Below are positions 22,778 through 34,266 of a stretch of DNA of 64,000 nt, one piece after another. Source of the stretch: Xylona heveae TC161 (lineage: Eukaryota; Ascomycota; Xylonomycetes; Xylonales; Xylonaceae); contig NW_017264199.1 of assembly GCF_001619985.1 (NCBI RefSeq), positions 124,001 to 188,000 on the forward strand. Direction: 5' to 3'. Under the pieces are notes generated by a model. The model saw nothing but the letters and a program-made list of their open reading frames with translations, was not told the DNA's origin and did not search any database. The translations under genes were made by a program, and so were the position numbers. Within the stretch, counting starts at the first letter, position 1, and every line of letters begins with the position of its first letter.

Positions 22778-24124
22778 TTATAGGCCGTCTGCTTTCCATT
22801 CTTCGTTGCTCTCCCAGTCGGCTAGTTCAGATGATTTTTGCTCTTCCATTTTGCGCTGAACCAACGCGGGTAGGTTTCGCCTCTCCTCATCTGAGAGGTG
22901 CTCTAACAATTCGTCCTCTCTTTCTGTGTCAAAGTATTTGCCGTGAATAAATGTCCAGTATATTTCGTCAAATGCATAGTTGTTCCTCGCAGCGTAAAAG
23001 ATCCAAAATCGGTCTTTAGCCACGTCACTCTCCATCATCGTTGACAGGCGCTCTGAGGAAGCCAGAGTGCCTCTTTCAATTGCCAACGATTCAGCTTCTC
23101 GTAGTGCTGCCAAGAAGATGGGCAACCTCGAATTGTAGACTGCCTCGAAGGTCAACAGATTCGGCTTATATCTCTCTGGTCGTTGAAGGAGTAGCCAGAA
23201 CGGAAGACTATACGCATACTCAAGAGGTCCAGCGTAGCAAAATTCCCAGTCGATGACTGCTGTGATATTTAATTCCTCATCAACGAGTACATTCGAAGGC
23301 CGAAAATCATCACATGCTAAGCAGAAGGGACCATCAGGTTCGAGTGGCAGTGATGCGACAATCCTCTTGAATAAACATCGCGCAATATATTTCCGCCTAC
23401 AGTCGGCCTCATCTGCAACAATATCATGGCGTTGCGTATCGAGTTGTCGAAAAAGCTGCGCAACCAAACTTTGGAGATAGCTGCGGCTGGATGAAAATGT
23501 TTCATTTGTCTGTGTGATGGGTTGGATATTGCCACATTCTGCCAGAAACACCATGTCGCCTGTCAGTGGGCGACCTTCGGTGCTACCATTCTCAGTAATG
23601 GAAGCAATCCTGTCAAATGCAAAGCGACGAAGCTCGACCATCACATCCGCCATGACACGATAGGCTCTCTTAAGAACGATTTCCTCAATGTCGTCCTTCA
23701 ACACAAATTCAGCCTCTGACATTTGTAGCACATCGGATAGATTGATGCCAGGTACAAAGGGCATGATGATGTAGGGGCCTAGCTTGCATTTGCCCGTACC
23801 AAGGACCCGTGGCACAGGAATTGACGCATATTGTTCGATGAAGCGCAGGACTGCCACCTCTTTGCGGACCTTTTCCTCTGGAAACCGGACCCTTCCCGGT
23901 TGAGGAAAACGGATAACAGTATCGAGTTCCTCATTATTTTCGAAGTGGCAGACTAGACAAGCATTGAAGGCACCTATCAGGAGTTTGAAAGACGATGGAT
24001 GTTCCCCTCTAACCTCAGCCGCGATACCCGCAAGGAATTTGATTGATTCAGGTTTCTTTAATTCTGTCAACCAGGTGGTGAAGGTATGATTCGATTTGTC
24101 AAGTGCGAGCGCGTCGAGATCCAT
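22778..24124 (-). CDS. APH-fold phosphotransferase family protein
   Basis: Single exon, about 448 residues. The start at MDLDALALDKSNHTF was preferred over an upstream start, since the extension is hydrophobic and lacks family features. Visible kinase landmarks are VIRFPQPGRVRFPEEKVRKE (beta-3 and helix C region), IPVPRVLGTG, IIMPFVPGINLSDVL (hinge), the catalytic loop ACDDFRPSNVLVD with Asp and Asn kept and the usual His replaced by Cys, and AVIDWEFCYAGP (metal-binding Asp, then the fungal DWEF signature). This is one of the many unassigned APH-like proteins of filamentous fungi; substrate unknown. It is not close to the AIM9-like protein at 1.9-3.9 kb. Confidence 0.88.
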   Translation of the reverse strand: MDLDALALDKSNHTFTTWLTELKKPESIKFLAGIAAEVRGEHPSSFKLLIGAFNACLVCHFENNEELDTVIRFPQPGRVRFPEEKVRKEVAVLRFIEQYASIPVPRVLGTGKCKLGPYIIMPFVPGINLSDVLQMSEAEFVLKDDIEEIVLKRAYRVMADVMVELRRFAFDRIASITENGSTEGRPLTGDMVFLAECGNIQPITQTNETFSSSRSYLQSLVAQLFRQLDTQRHDIVADEADCRRKYIARCLFKRIVASLPLEPDGPFCLACDDFRPSNVLVDEELNITAVIDWEFCYAGPLEYAYSLPFWLLLQRPERYKPNLLTFEAVYNSRLPIFLAALREAESLAIERGTLASSERLSTMMESDVAKDRFWIFYAARNNYAFDEIYWTFIHGKYFDTEREDELLEHLSDEERRNLPALVQRKMEEQKSSELADWESNEEWKADGL

Positions 24125-24439
24125 AATAACGAGTCCGAGAATAAGAAGTAAATCGTTGTCTGATTGCAGCCAAAACAAGAATGTAGCGGTCACCCCTTGT
24201 TATATAACTCAGAGCACTTCGAATATTTCGCAACCATCGGTTCGTATATACGAGCCTACCTAAGGCTAGGCCTTTATAAAGACCATGTTTCAGAAAAGCA
24301 ACAAATAAAAATGCATAGTTACGGTCACAATTAGGAGCGTGCTTTAACAATATTGTCATAATGTACGGATAACGTCCTCTTCCGGTAATTGTCGAATTCA
24401 GTATGATAATAGAAGATTAACGTAAATCTTAGGCCGAAC
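24125..24439. other. Short intergenic region
   Basis: Probable promoter of the APH-family gene at 22.8-24.1 kb. Nothing else seen. Confidence 0.4.
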
Positions 24440-24661
24440 TTAAGCCGATCGCCCCTTTCCTTTTCCACTATCACTCGTTCCAGCTTGGCCGCTTCTGCTC
24501 TTCGCTCGTCGCTCCTGGGAGTTCGTGGCCGCTCGTTCCATCACCGCGACTTCTTCATCATTGGGCATCCTCAGTGACTCCTCCTCCTTCTTCTTTTTTC
24601 GACGCTCTTGCGACGCTTGTGCAGCACGCCTTACGATTTCCAAATCGTTAGATGACGCCAT
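24440..24661 (-). CDS. Small charged hypothetical protein
   Basis: 73 codons from MASSNDLEIVRRAAQASQ. The sequence is Lys/Arg/Glu-rich with a helical repeat-like pattern (AAQASQERRKKKKEEE, then AATNSQERRAKSRSGQ) and a Gly/Ser/Lys tail. No family recognised. It stands alone between AT-richer sequences. The two similar ASQERR/NSQERR segments hint at real protein constraint, but chance cannot be excluded. Confidence 0.35.
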   Translation of the reverse strand: MASSNDLEIVRRAAQASQERRKKKKEEESLRMPNDEEVAVMERAATNSQERRAKSRSGQAGTSDSGKGKGRSA

Positions 24662-25575
24662 GGCGGTCACGGAAATTAATATATTTTAATCGTTTGGTCA
24701 TATTAATACCATGCCGTGGACGGGTAGTCAGTGGCATTAAAATACCAGTTAATTTCCAAAGTATGCTTCTCTAGTACCGAATCATGTATCGCTTTATTCT
24801 GGGAAAGCTGCTTCTTAAGTAAATTCGTGTCGGTTGTTCGGTGATGCAATTAATAATGCCAGCTAGAGACTCGTATACAGTGCTTCTGCTCTCTGTGCAG
24901 AAAGAGGGGGGGAGTGGATATTACTCGAACCAGACAATGGAACTTCCATGGGGCTCGAGTGCTTTTGGCCTGTATGTAAAAGATCCAAGCTGTATCCTGA
25001 ACAATTAGCCATTCAAAATGCTGAGAAACCATTCTCTATATATCCAATGCCTAGGGATATCATCTACAAGAAGGTATTCACCTTCCAAGGCACAAATATT
25101 AAAGTAAAAGTAACTCTAACTCTTGCAAGGCATATATATGTGGAGTTACTTAGTAAATTTTCCTTCATTTCCTCATGTTTTCAACAGTACACCCTCCTGT
25201 AGTTAATATAGCTGTAATGCATATAATTGTATCAGGCTATGCTGAAACCATGAAATATAATGCTTTAATATCCTTGCCTACATGTATTTAGTCCTGATTG
25301 CTCGATCGCCATTCGAGACTTCGCTTAGATTCGTACTACTGTAGTAACGCGAACTACCTAACCTACGTAGTACTCTCGGCCTGTCGGCGGCTCGGAGTTC
25401 CTCTGATCTTCCCATCGGTGCATACTGACAGGAGAATCCGACGACCATGGCCCAATAAAACATTTCAACTCATGATAGTGGATAATCATTCTCCTAGTAT
25501 CTTTGTCATAGTATAGTTTCTAGCCACTGCTGCTTATGCTCCATAACGATCATCCATCTCGTGATAGACCTTATC
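24662..25575. other. Intergenic, AT-rich
   Basis: About 0.9 kb, richest in A/T at 24980-25290. No supportable ORF; upstream region of MED22. Confidence 0.45.
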
Positions 25576-26572
25576 ATGGCTGATACGGCACGGAGCTCTA
25601 GTGTCCTATTGGGTGAGTTATTCCAACTCGTTCTTCGTCAAGAAATATTGCAATATTTCCTTATTCCTTTGTAGCTTGGTAGATTTTGTCTGGTATTTTC
25701 TAGAGAATCCTTTTGCAGATTGGTCTTTTATGCTCTGGTTAGGGTGCCTTTTCTCTGTCCTTGTTGATCGCGGTTTGAGGCTGGTTAAGGTTCTATATCT
25801 AGCTACACCGAAACAGCCCCGCCAAGGGGATTGCAAAAGCTATATATTGCATCCAAAAAGCAGTTTTGTCTGAAAATTCGATCATAATTCTCAATCACAC
25901 AGAAGAAAGAAGCGGATGATTAGACTAACATAACTTAGACCGAGTTGGAGTTGATACTGTTCAGCTTCTACGAAGATTTGAGAATATTATTGCTCTCGCG
26001 CCTGTAAGTTTTTCCTTCCATCTAGTCTTCCATCCCGGAAATAATACTGGGAGTTTTGAGGCTCAGATCACCATTGTTTCTTCAAGCCCCTCTTTCGTCT
26101 AAAGCCTTCCTTGCGCTGCATTGGCATGATATGATTCATATGCTAAGATATCAAATAAAGATCGAAGGCAAAGACAGGAATGGCACTGCCATGGAAGCAT
26201 ACCAGATGGAAGTGGAGACTGCTGCACTGGTGAGTTTTCGATTATCAGGGTCCCGAGGAGAAAACAAATTTATTCGCCACCCCGTGCATGAAACGCTTTG
26301 TGCTCCGACTTCGATAGGAACATTGCGCTCTCTCGGTGACGGAGGAGGCTGACTTTCTGCCTCTTTGTGTCTATGAATAGGTTCGCGCAGCGGAAGACGT
26401 GTTGTCATTAACACGCTCATTAAAGGAAGCATGGCTGTTTGGAGAGCTGAAGACCATCGGTGAAAGCGAAGCTGCCGCCACGACAGAGACCAACGCTCAA
26501 GCTGTTGGCGAGGCAGCCACTCGGCTTTTGAAGAGCGAAGACGGACTATACGGAGACTGGAAGTCATCGTGA
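25576..26572 (+). CDS. MED22: Mediator complex subunit 22 (Srb6-like)
   Basis: Head-module subunit of Mediator, linking activators to RNA polymerase II. Four exons, 25576-25612, 25939-26003, 26161-26229, 26381-26572, give about 120 residues. The protein has DRVGVDTVQLLRRFENIIAL, then RNGTAMEAYQMEVETAALVR, then AAEDVLSLTRSLKEAWLFGE, the standard fungal MED22 helices, and an Ala/Glu-rich end. The first intron is long for this window (326 nt). The exon joins are supported by uninterrupted family sequence across all three introns. Confidence 0.92.
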
Positions 26573-27346
26573 AAATGGGGAAATAAATTAAGCAATTTCT
26601 CATGGATGAGTCCTTTTCTCAGAGGCTTCTTTGTCAAAGGAAGGTCTGCATACCCGTAAAAACGACCCTCACGCGTTAGACCTCGGAAGAGATGCGGCCA
26701 TATCTTGGAATGGAGAGCGCATTTGTGGCCAAGTTCATTTAGCCGCCGCATTCCCCTATCCAAGCCGCTATAGGAGTATTTTACGGCTCGGTAATGGACA
26801 GAGTACTATATTCACGTTGATGCAGCAAAAAAAATCGCGAACAATTATTGAAGACTCTTTTCCTCTCTCTAGCCTGGTGTTCAAGTAGTTCTCTAATCAT
26901 CCTCTAATTATACTCTATGAAGAGTCTCCCACCCGTCATTGCCATGCCCTTGTCGCAGAGACAGAGGACGAAAATGGTTGTCCAATAAGCAAGATTTGAT
27001 CAAATAATGGGGGAAATTATTTTAATTCAAGCAGATCAAAATTGATTTCCAGATACTGCTCTCGGTGAGCTGTCCAAAGATTATCCCCCGCGATGGCTCG
27101 CCTAGATTGGTTAAAGAATCGACTCATTCGCTCTGTCGCGTCGGTACGCGTCAAGTTTCGTTCCGCCTAGACAAATGGATTTCCGCTGGAAGTTTATCAG
27201 ACCCTGAGCTTGCAAACCCGTACATACACGACTTCTCCGGGAAATCCTTTTTGTTCAAGATACCTATTATTTGGCCTGTGTTACACTATAAAATTTTCTA
27301 AGATTCATATACACCCAACTCACCGCCTGAAATCCTCGGTTCAACC
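26573..27346. other. Intergenic region upstream of DHFR
   Basis: 774 bp with no recognisable gene. Confidence 0.45.
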
Positions 27347-28348
27347 ATGTCGCCGCACACGCCCTCATGTCCTGCATCGCCGCAGCTTACCCTCATCGTT
27401 GCGGCGACGCTCTCAAAAGGCATTGGCCTCAAAGGTGGCCTGCCATGGCAATCACTCCGTTCCGATATGCGATACTTTGCGCGTGTGACAAAACGGACAC
27501 CACGAGGCAATACTACCACCAGCGACAACGGCCCCGAGCATAACCTGCAATCCCATCGCAACCGCACCGTGAAGCTCACCAACGCTGTAATCATGGGTCG
27601 CAAGACGTGGGATAGTATTCCGCCCCGGTTTCGCCCGCTTCCTGATCGTCTCAACGTTGTCGTGTCGCGGCGTCCGGCCGAGCTAGGGAATTTGCCCGAG
27701 GGAGCCATTGCCGCTGGAAGTCTGGAAGAGGCCTTGAAGATGGTGGGAGGGAGGTGCATACCGGAGCATCAGGATGGACAGACGCATGAGAATGTTGCAG
27801 GAAACGAAAAGCGCGAGCTCAGCGTCAATGAAGCTACGACTGGTGTCTTCAAGCAATCTACCTCTGCATCTACAGTTCCGGCATCCGCAGACTCATCTGG
27901 ACCATTCACCGCAGCTCGTGCAGCAGAAGATATCGCTACTCCGCCGAGCAGCAATGATGCACAAGGAAAAGGAGCACAGCAGGATGGCCAGATAGATGGC
28001 TCGGGCCTGAGCTCAAAAGGCGCTACCACAACCATCACATCAACAAAACCCGAAACACCTGCTGCCGGTAGTACTACCGTCATTGATCGAGTTTTCGTAA
28101 TTGGCGGCGCAGAAATGTATAGACTGGCCGCACAACTCCCATACACGCGACGCGTGCTGCTCACAGAGGTCACCACGCCCTTTGAATGCGATACTTTTTT
28201 CCCGCTCCAAATGTCCGCCTCAGAGGGCTGGCGGAAAGCGTCTCATGCGCAACTAGAGCGCTGGGTGGGCGAGACCGTTCCGGAGGGAATAATCTCTGAG
28301 AATGGCATCGATTTTGAATTTCAAATGTTTGAAAAAGAGGAGAATTAA
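27347..28348 (+). CDS. Dihydrofolate reductase with large internal insertion
   Basis: Reduces dihydrofolate to tetrahydrofolate with NADPH. One exon, 333 residues, against about 160-220 for most DHFRs. Conserved parts are LTLIVAATLSKGIGLKGGLPW (Met20-loop region, PW), DMRYFARVTKRT, NAVIMGRKTWDSIPPRFRPL, RLNVVVSRRP, and after the insertion VFVIGGAEMYRLAAQLPYTR and LLTEVTTPFECDTFFP. Residues about 136-245 are a Ser/Thr/Ala/Gly/Gln-rich disordered insert between the SLEEAL helix and the VFVIGGAE strand. The insert is in frame, without stops or clear splice sites, so it is probably translated. Confidence 0.93.
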   Translation: MSPHTPSCPASPQLTLIVAATLSKGIGLKGGLPWQSLRSDMRYFARVTKRTPRGNTTTSDNGPEHNLQSHRNRTVKLTNAVIMGRKTWDSIPPRFRPLPDRLNVVVSRRPAELGNLPEGAIAAGSLEEALKMVGGRCIPEHQDGQTHENVAGNEKRELSVNEATTGVFKQSTSASTVPASADSSGPFTAARAAEDIATPPSSNDAQGKGAQQDGQIDGSGLSSKGATTTITSTKPETPAAGSTTVIDRVFVIGGAEMYRLAAQLPYTRRVLLTEVTTPFECDTFFPLQMSASEGWRKASHAQLERWVGETVPEGIISENGIDFEFQMFEKEEN

Positions 28349-31300
28349 AAAGTACTGTGAATATATGGCCAGGATGGAATATCGATAAGACGCATGATAC
28401 CGTTTCGGGCAGACCCTCAACAATCTTTGCGTCGTAGGAAAGTATATATATTTTCCGCGACAATTTCAACGAGCTACGGTGGCAGCATTGGCAGTGACTA
28501 CTCAAAGTGTCGAGCCTGCTATTTCCTTTCATTTCATTTGGTCTTCATTATCGGGACCAAAATTGGATCATCTGGCTCAATATGCCATCTCACCATTCAT
28601 CCTTTCAGTACGGAAATATTCCTACTCAGCCTCGTTATTCTGATCAGGTCAAACGTTGTTGCCTAAACAGAGCCTCTAGAACTGACAGGAGGATACCCCT
28701 GGCTGGACTGGGATTATCATCGTATCGCAGACTACTATTGTAGGGTATTCCCATGTTCGTCTCTTGGCATCACGGGTGCCTGAAGTGCAGTTCCGATCGG
28801 ACTGTGCTATACTCCGATATATTACCGAGACAAATATTGTAGTGCTGTACTTTGTAAATGTTGTTCCCTACTCTGGATTTGTGGGGCTTGACAGAGAAAT
28901 AGGACATAAAATTTCCGAGACAGAAAAAAAAAAGAGGCTTGGCAGTGTAAACCTGCTTCACCGCCTCATTATTAAAGCATGAGAGAAAGCGTGCAATGAT
29001 GCAATGAAGCTATGATTTTATGATGCAATGTGGTACGTGCAAACCTAAAAAGAAAAGGATCTTCCATTTGGGACTCAGGAGAGCTTGTGTGCTCGAGTCA
29101 AATATTAATGAGGCGAATATGGAACGAGGCGAAAAAGAAGAAAGCAGAGCTCCGTACGGCAGATAGAAAGATGAAAGGAAGAGAAGTAAAAGGCTCCACA
29201 GTTCAATTAGCGGAGCTTGTCCGAGGGGAAGGGAACGGAGTCCAGTCCTGTACCGCCGTTTTGCAACTTGTGTTTCAGCCCAGCCGACGGCGATCGTATC
29301 GTGGCGGACATGGATGGTAGTTCAGGGGAAACGACGGCTCGTTCTTTGCTAGAGTCAGGATAGGTGGAATAGCTACCTAAGAGTAAGGTGCCTGACTTAA
29401 AGCAAGAACGCGAATTAATTGGTTACTAGACGAATACAGTACCTTCGTAACTCGGCTAGTTAAGAAGCTAGAGCCGATTAGCTGGGCATTTTAGTTACAG
29501 GACGTTGAGCGCCCCAGTTATCCGAAGCAAAAAAACGATAAACCGGTCATCTGGATTATTATACTACTGCACTGGATGCTCACGGAAAATGCTACGGCGG
29601 TATTGTAAAAAGTCAATTCCCCGAAAGGACTTGCGAGTAGATCATGGAGACAGAAATTGCATCATAGCGTTGCAGATCACTATCAAAGAGAAAGAGAGGG
29701 GAAAAAAAGAGGAGCGAAAACTCGACGTGAGACAAGCTCACAGACGATTTAGCAAGTAAGCAAAATGTGGTCATCATCTGCGGGAATATGTTGTTGAGGA
29801 TTCCTTATTTGGTGGCACTTGACAGATGTGTTGAGTGTTTAGTGGTCAATAGTTAAGATCAAGGCCATAGGTACAGGGTATGATCGATCAGGAAACGAAA
29901 AAGAGGTGATCCTCTTTCGTGGCGGTGCCCGTGGGGTTCGTATTTTCTTACTGATCCTTTTCCCGCCCGACTGCCCGCCCGCCCGTCTAGCCATTCGATT
30001 GGACGCAGCACTGTTACGGCATACAAGACTATAGTAGCAGATTAAATGCTATGAGAGGAAACAAGTGTTGGATGCCTTCTCTCGCATCTGGCAGCTCCGG
30101 AACATTCTCCGCCATCAAATACTGGGAGTGACAAGTAGTAGTCAAATTGATGCATTTGATCAAGTGACAGGGCAACAACTGATAAGATTGGGTTTGAAAC
30201 AAGTTGCCGTCGTGGCGCACGCATGTCAACCCAAGAGGGCACACACCCCCATAAATCAGCTGCAGATGCGTTATTTTGACAAAATCTGCACGATCAGAGA
30301 TTGTTGTACATGGAGCTACAGTAGTTGCATGCAACCCTGCCACAGCCTCATAATCTCGGATTGTGCATTACATTCTTTGATGACACTTGACGCAACACAA
30401 TCTCTCAAAGAGTTGAAAGCAGCTTCATATGCATATGAGCTCATATTCGTTATCATCAACGGTCATTCATGTAAGGCGCAGCCTGACAGTATCAGTATCA
30501 TTCTTTCTTCGCAGTACCACTCGGGCACCACAACAAGCGTTACGCCAACGATGAAATGAGGTTACGGTATCTCAACCGTTGTCAGTATCCAATACTCGTA
30601 TGATAGCCTTTTTGTGTTGAGTTTCTGACTTGTTCCTTAGATTTGACTGCCTGCCAATCCTAGGGCACATGACGCCAGAAGGATGTCGATTTGAAACAAC
30701 GCAAAGTGCTATGATGATAATGTTCTGTACTATGGGATACTGTAGGTCGCAAGTCGCGTCCGATCGGGCCTGGTTCGCTACGCACAGAGACGGACGCGGG
30801 ATGCGCCTCCCGAAAACGGACACAGATCCGTGTTTCCGCTCTCCTGGTCATAGGAAGACTCCTCGGTATGATTACGAGTGTTGTTATTGGTGATCCAAAA
30901 AAAGTCAATCCTGTGGGTGGAGAAGCAGCCAAGATCGATTTGCTAATTAGCGACCAGATCCAGTGAGAAAATGGGGTGATTTCCCCGTTCGACAATACTG
31001 CCGTAAATTACAGGATTGGTCCTGCGAACGACACAGTAATCGAGAGAAAGAGATAGGCAAGAAAGAAAAGCAAAGCTTTCCAATTCGGTTTCTATGATTA
31101 TTAATATGCATCTACTGTGGCTTTGAAAAGCCGGGCTTTTCAAGGTACATTATTGACATGCATTGAGAACATGCGGCAGGGTGCGGCTGGCTTGCTGATA
31201 AGATTGACTCACGGTCAGGGATCCGACTGATGATTTGCAGACAATATGCACGCTACAGCATGCATCGATGATCAGGCGGTGAAGCACGTCGAATGGTTTT

Positions 31301-32813
31301 CCTTCCAATTCTCTATGTTCTCTTTTTTTTTTTTTTGGCAATAGTTCTCTGGTCCGAGGGGAATGCCTTGTGCTACTGCTACCCTAACACACGCCCAAAT
31401 ATATGTCCAGGAGCATCTACGATAAGTGGGCGGAAAAGGAAATTTATGAGCACATTAATTCTGGTCTGTTGCTGTTCTGGAACGTGTCCGTGGAACGCAG
31501 TAGAAGCAGGAGTGGGAGTGAGAAGTGAACAGTTAAACTACGCCGGTGGGTTTAGAACTTCCACTTGCACGATCCACGTTTCGTTTGGCTCTTCCAGTTG
31601 GGCATTAGTTATGGCCTGGCCCCCTGTGTGGTGGCTTGTCTCCTCGTCTCGGGCTATAAACTTAGCGGGCTAGGGCTGGATGGGGGCGATGAGGTAGCTC
31701 CGCCCGCCTGTTGGATCCCACCGGCTGTTGCCTACCGTTTTACCGCACTTTCCCCAAATCACACTTGGGCGATGACTGAATAATACACCGCCCTTGGGAT
31801 CCAAAAGGTTCGATGGCCGGACATGCCGCCCCGGTTGGGTTTTGGGTTCGTCAAAGGGTGAACCGTTGGTGCGGATACCGACCTAGTGTCTCATGTGTCT
31901 ACTCTACGTCTATGCGTTTGGGGCCGTCTAGGGCGTCGCGCCGTGTGCGTCAGCATCCCGCGGCCCCATCGTTTGGGAAATTTTCGGGCCCTCTAGAGCT
32001 ACTCTACCGTGATGGATGATATTCCCAGGAAGAGAGCGAAGAGACCACCCTGGTCCAGCAAGGCTTAGCAGAGAAAAGAGGCGTAGCAAGTTTCTTTCTT
32101 TTCTGCCTGTGCATGTGGCTCCTTCGTATTCCCTTTCTACCCACCCCCTCTTCCATTTCTTTTGAAACGTCTGCAAACTTTACCTTCTTTTTCCCGTTGC
32201 ATTGCTACCATACAATTAACCATCGTCGCTCCTTTACTACCAACCGAAAACGCTCATCATCTTTTTTCTTCTTCAACGCTGCGGGGATCCCGGAGACACG
32301 GTATGGAGCTGGCTCTCGGAAACGCCCGGTGGTACTGCCTTGCGGACACTGGCATTGCTGGCAATCAGCAGTTGTCACGAGCATTCGGCACGCCGTCGGG
32401 CATCACATTGTCGCGGACTGTCCGAACTGAACTGACATGTTCTGTTTCTCAATTCTCCAGGGACCAGAACGCATAATTACCGCCGGACGGTCGAGTTGAA
32501 CCCAACGTTCACAATTCTTCCTCCTAGTCCTTCACTTTCATTCACCAGCAACTTCCTACTATTATTGCCATCACACAAAGTTCATCATCAAAGACCAGGC
32601 TGTGCCTCTCTCTCCGACGAAGACCTCGACCATCAATCGAAGCTCGGACGATAGATATCACGCAAAACTTTTGCCTCAGAGATACCCCCACAAGACGCGA
32701 GCATACGACATCGCGCAAATATTTTCTTCCAGGTCGCAATTGATTCCTTTTTCTTAATCTTTCATTCAGACAGCAGCATTGATTGAATTGCGTCAATTCA
32801 TTCTATTTTCAAA
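28349..32813. other. Long interval without a recognised protein gene
   Basis: About 4.5 kb. Many short ORFs on both strands, the longest at 30065-30559 on plus, but none shows a domain, a splice-linked partner or biased composition. The last 700 bp (32.1-32.8 kb) are pyrimidine-rich on the plus strand, like a fungal promoter and long leader feeding the mini-ORF at 32814. Non-coding RNA genes or a distal regulatory region are possible but not shown. Confidence 0.5.
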
Positions 32814-32954
32814 ATGTGCTATAACAACATTAAGCATTCCTGCGGTGCAGTCGTCAAGTCGTACAAAATCGGCTGTCGCTGCGAGACCAACATGGGTGAT
32901 TTGACCAGTAGCCTGAAGTGCGGCAACTGTTCAAAGTGTGTCCAAGGGGGCTGA
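32814..32954 (+). CDS. Cys-rich 46-residue mini-protein
   Basis: ATG in context caaaATG encodes MCYNNIKHSCGAVVKSYK, then IGCRCETNMGDLTSSLKCGN, ending CSKCVQGG; seven Cys in 46 residues. The Cys pairs CRC and CGNCSKC resemble a metal-binding knuckle. Small fungal proteins beginning MCxx with a His/Cys pattern are common and unassigned. A pyrimidine-rich leader of several hundred bases precedes it. An alternative donor (gtgtgt) inside the last codons could link it to downstream sequence, so the C-terminus is uncertain. Confidence 0.45.
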   Translation: MCYNNIKHSCGAVVKSYKIGCRCETNMGDLTSSLKCGNCSKCVQGG

Positions 32955-33361
32955 CAAGCAAGGCCAGTGGGATAAAGGTACGCTGGAATCTCTCATCCTT
33001 TAGCCATTGGATATCCTTTGTTTACGTCAATTACTAAAATGGCGAGTTCTATCATCAGCGCCGCGCCCCCACCAATTTAAAACTCATTGTGCAGGAGCAC
33101 ACTTACCATACCGAAACAATGATGCACCCGGGTCAATTTCCATTCTATCGTCTTCAATGATTCCGCTCGGGCCGGATGGATTCGGATACACTCATTACCT
33201 CGTTCGTTTTGCCGGGTTTTCTTGGCTTTCTTTATTTCCTTGGGGAGTGCCTATGGAGCACTCAAATTCGTCATCAGGATGACATTAGATAATCGCATCC
33301 CGTTGGACTACTGCTTCGTTCACCGGTTGAATTGATACCTTTCCCCCTAAAGCTTGATTTC
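32955..33361. other. Intergenic region
   Basis: No gene recognised; 3' side of the mini-ORF and of the OCA6-like gene. Confidence 0.4.
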
Positions 33362-34266
33362 CTATAAAATCGGAGTGTCGCCGTCTGGAATTGCCGTCGA
33401 TTGATTCTCCGTGATCATGGTTATGCCGTTTACGCCAGATCGCCATCGTGTCATTTCATATGTATCGTTGTCTTTCTCCTCGATCGCGACCCGCTCAGCT
33501 TCTAGCTGCTCATCCTCGTATCGTATGTTCATTGCCCAGGCTGTATTTTTTAGGCCAGTATAAGCTTCCGGTAGTTTCCCCTTTTCATCAACAAGACCTT
33601 GCCAAAGCCAAGCAACTCTTCTTTTGGGTATCACGATATCAACACCAGTATCTACGCCGCCAAAATTCTCAAGAAATCTCTCCGAGTACGAATGTATGTC
33701 CGAGAACCGTATCATTTCTGAAAATATGACGGGGTGAGACCAAAATTGAAGCTTCCGCAACGCACAAATTGCAATCGAAGTAACTTCTGTGTAGCAACAA
33801 ACAAGGAACTGGTCAGTATAATACAATGTAAAAGCCCCGCACCCACCGAAGGGTTCTGCTTGACATACCGCTTCCATTCAGACAGTGTATATACATGGGC
33901 GCATTTTCTGGATTGAGAGCTAATTCCACCACTTTTGTAGCCTCTGAGTTGTCAAGCGGCGCCTCTTTCTTGCTGCCCTTGACTGGTGCAAAGTGAACCA
34001 GGGATATATCGTGGGAGTGAGCCCAGCGCTGTATGTCTTGCGACAATGGCTCAGGCGTGAGTGATATGATGGTCTTAAGCTTAAGTGATTCTAGGAATCC
34101 AAGATTCCTTGTTTACACTGTCAGCATGCTTTCCCCAAGTCCTTGAAAGATCGGTAATGAGATCGTACAATGGGCGGGGATAGCTTCCTCGATAAAGATG
34201 CGGTTCGACCACTGCGAATCGCAATGGGGGGATAAACGTCCCCGGCGGTATTTTAAGGTTCTCCAT
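33362..34266 (-). CDS. OCA6/Siw14-like atypical dual-specificity phosphatase homologue
   Basis: Exons 34266-34117, 34079-33869 and 33786-33362 give about 261 residues. Family blocks are PPLRFAVVEPHLYRGSYPR, LKTIISLTPEPLSQDI, LVHFAPVKGSKKEAPLD, the P-loop region PMYIHCLNGSEVTSIAICAL and RKLQFWS, then EDEQLEAERV near the end. The CX5R signature is degenerate: the Cys is there, but the position of the essential Arg is Val (CLNGSEV). This matches yeast Oca proteins that act as non-catalytic partners in the Siw14/Oca complex tied to inositol pyrophosphate signalling. The first intron joint (donor gtaaac, acceptor taag, 37 nt) is the least certain; a longer alternative uses donor gtgtaa. Confidence 0.85.

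Noticed and set aside
30065-30559. 164-codon plus-strand ORF in the gene-poor interval
   Set aside because: No recognisable features and overlapping open frames on the other strand; length is compatible with chance.
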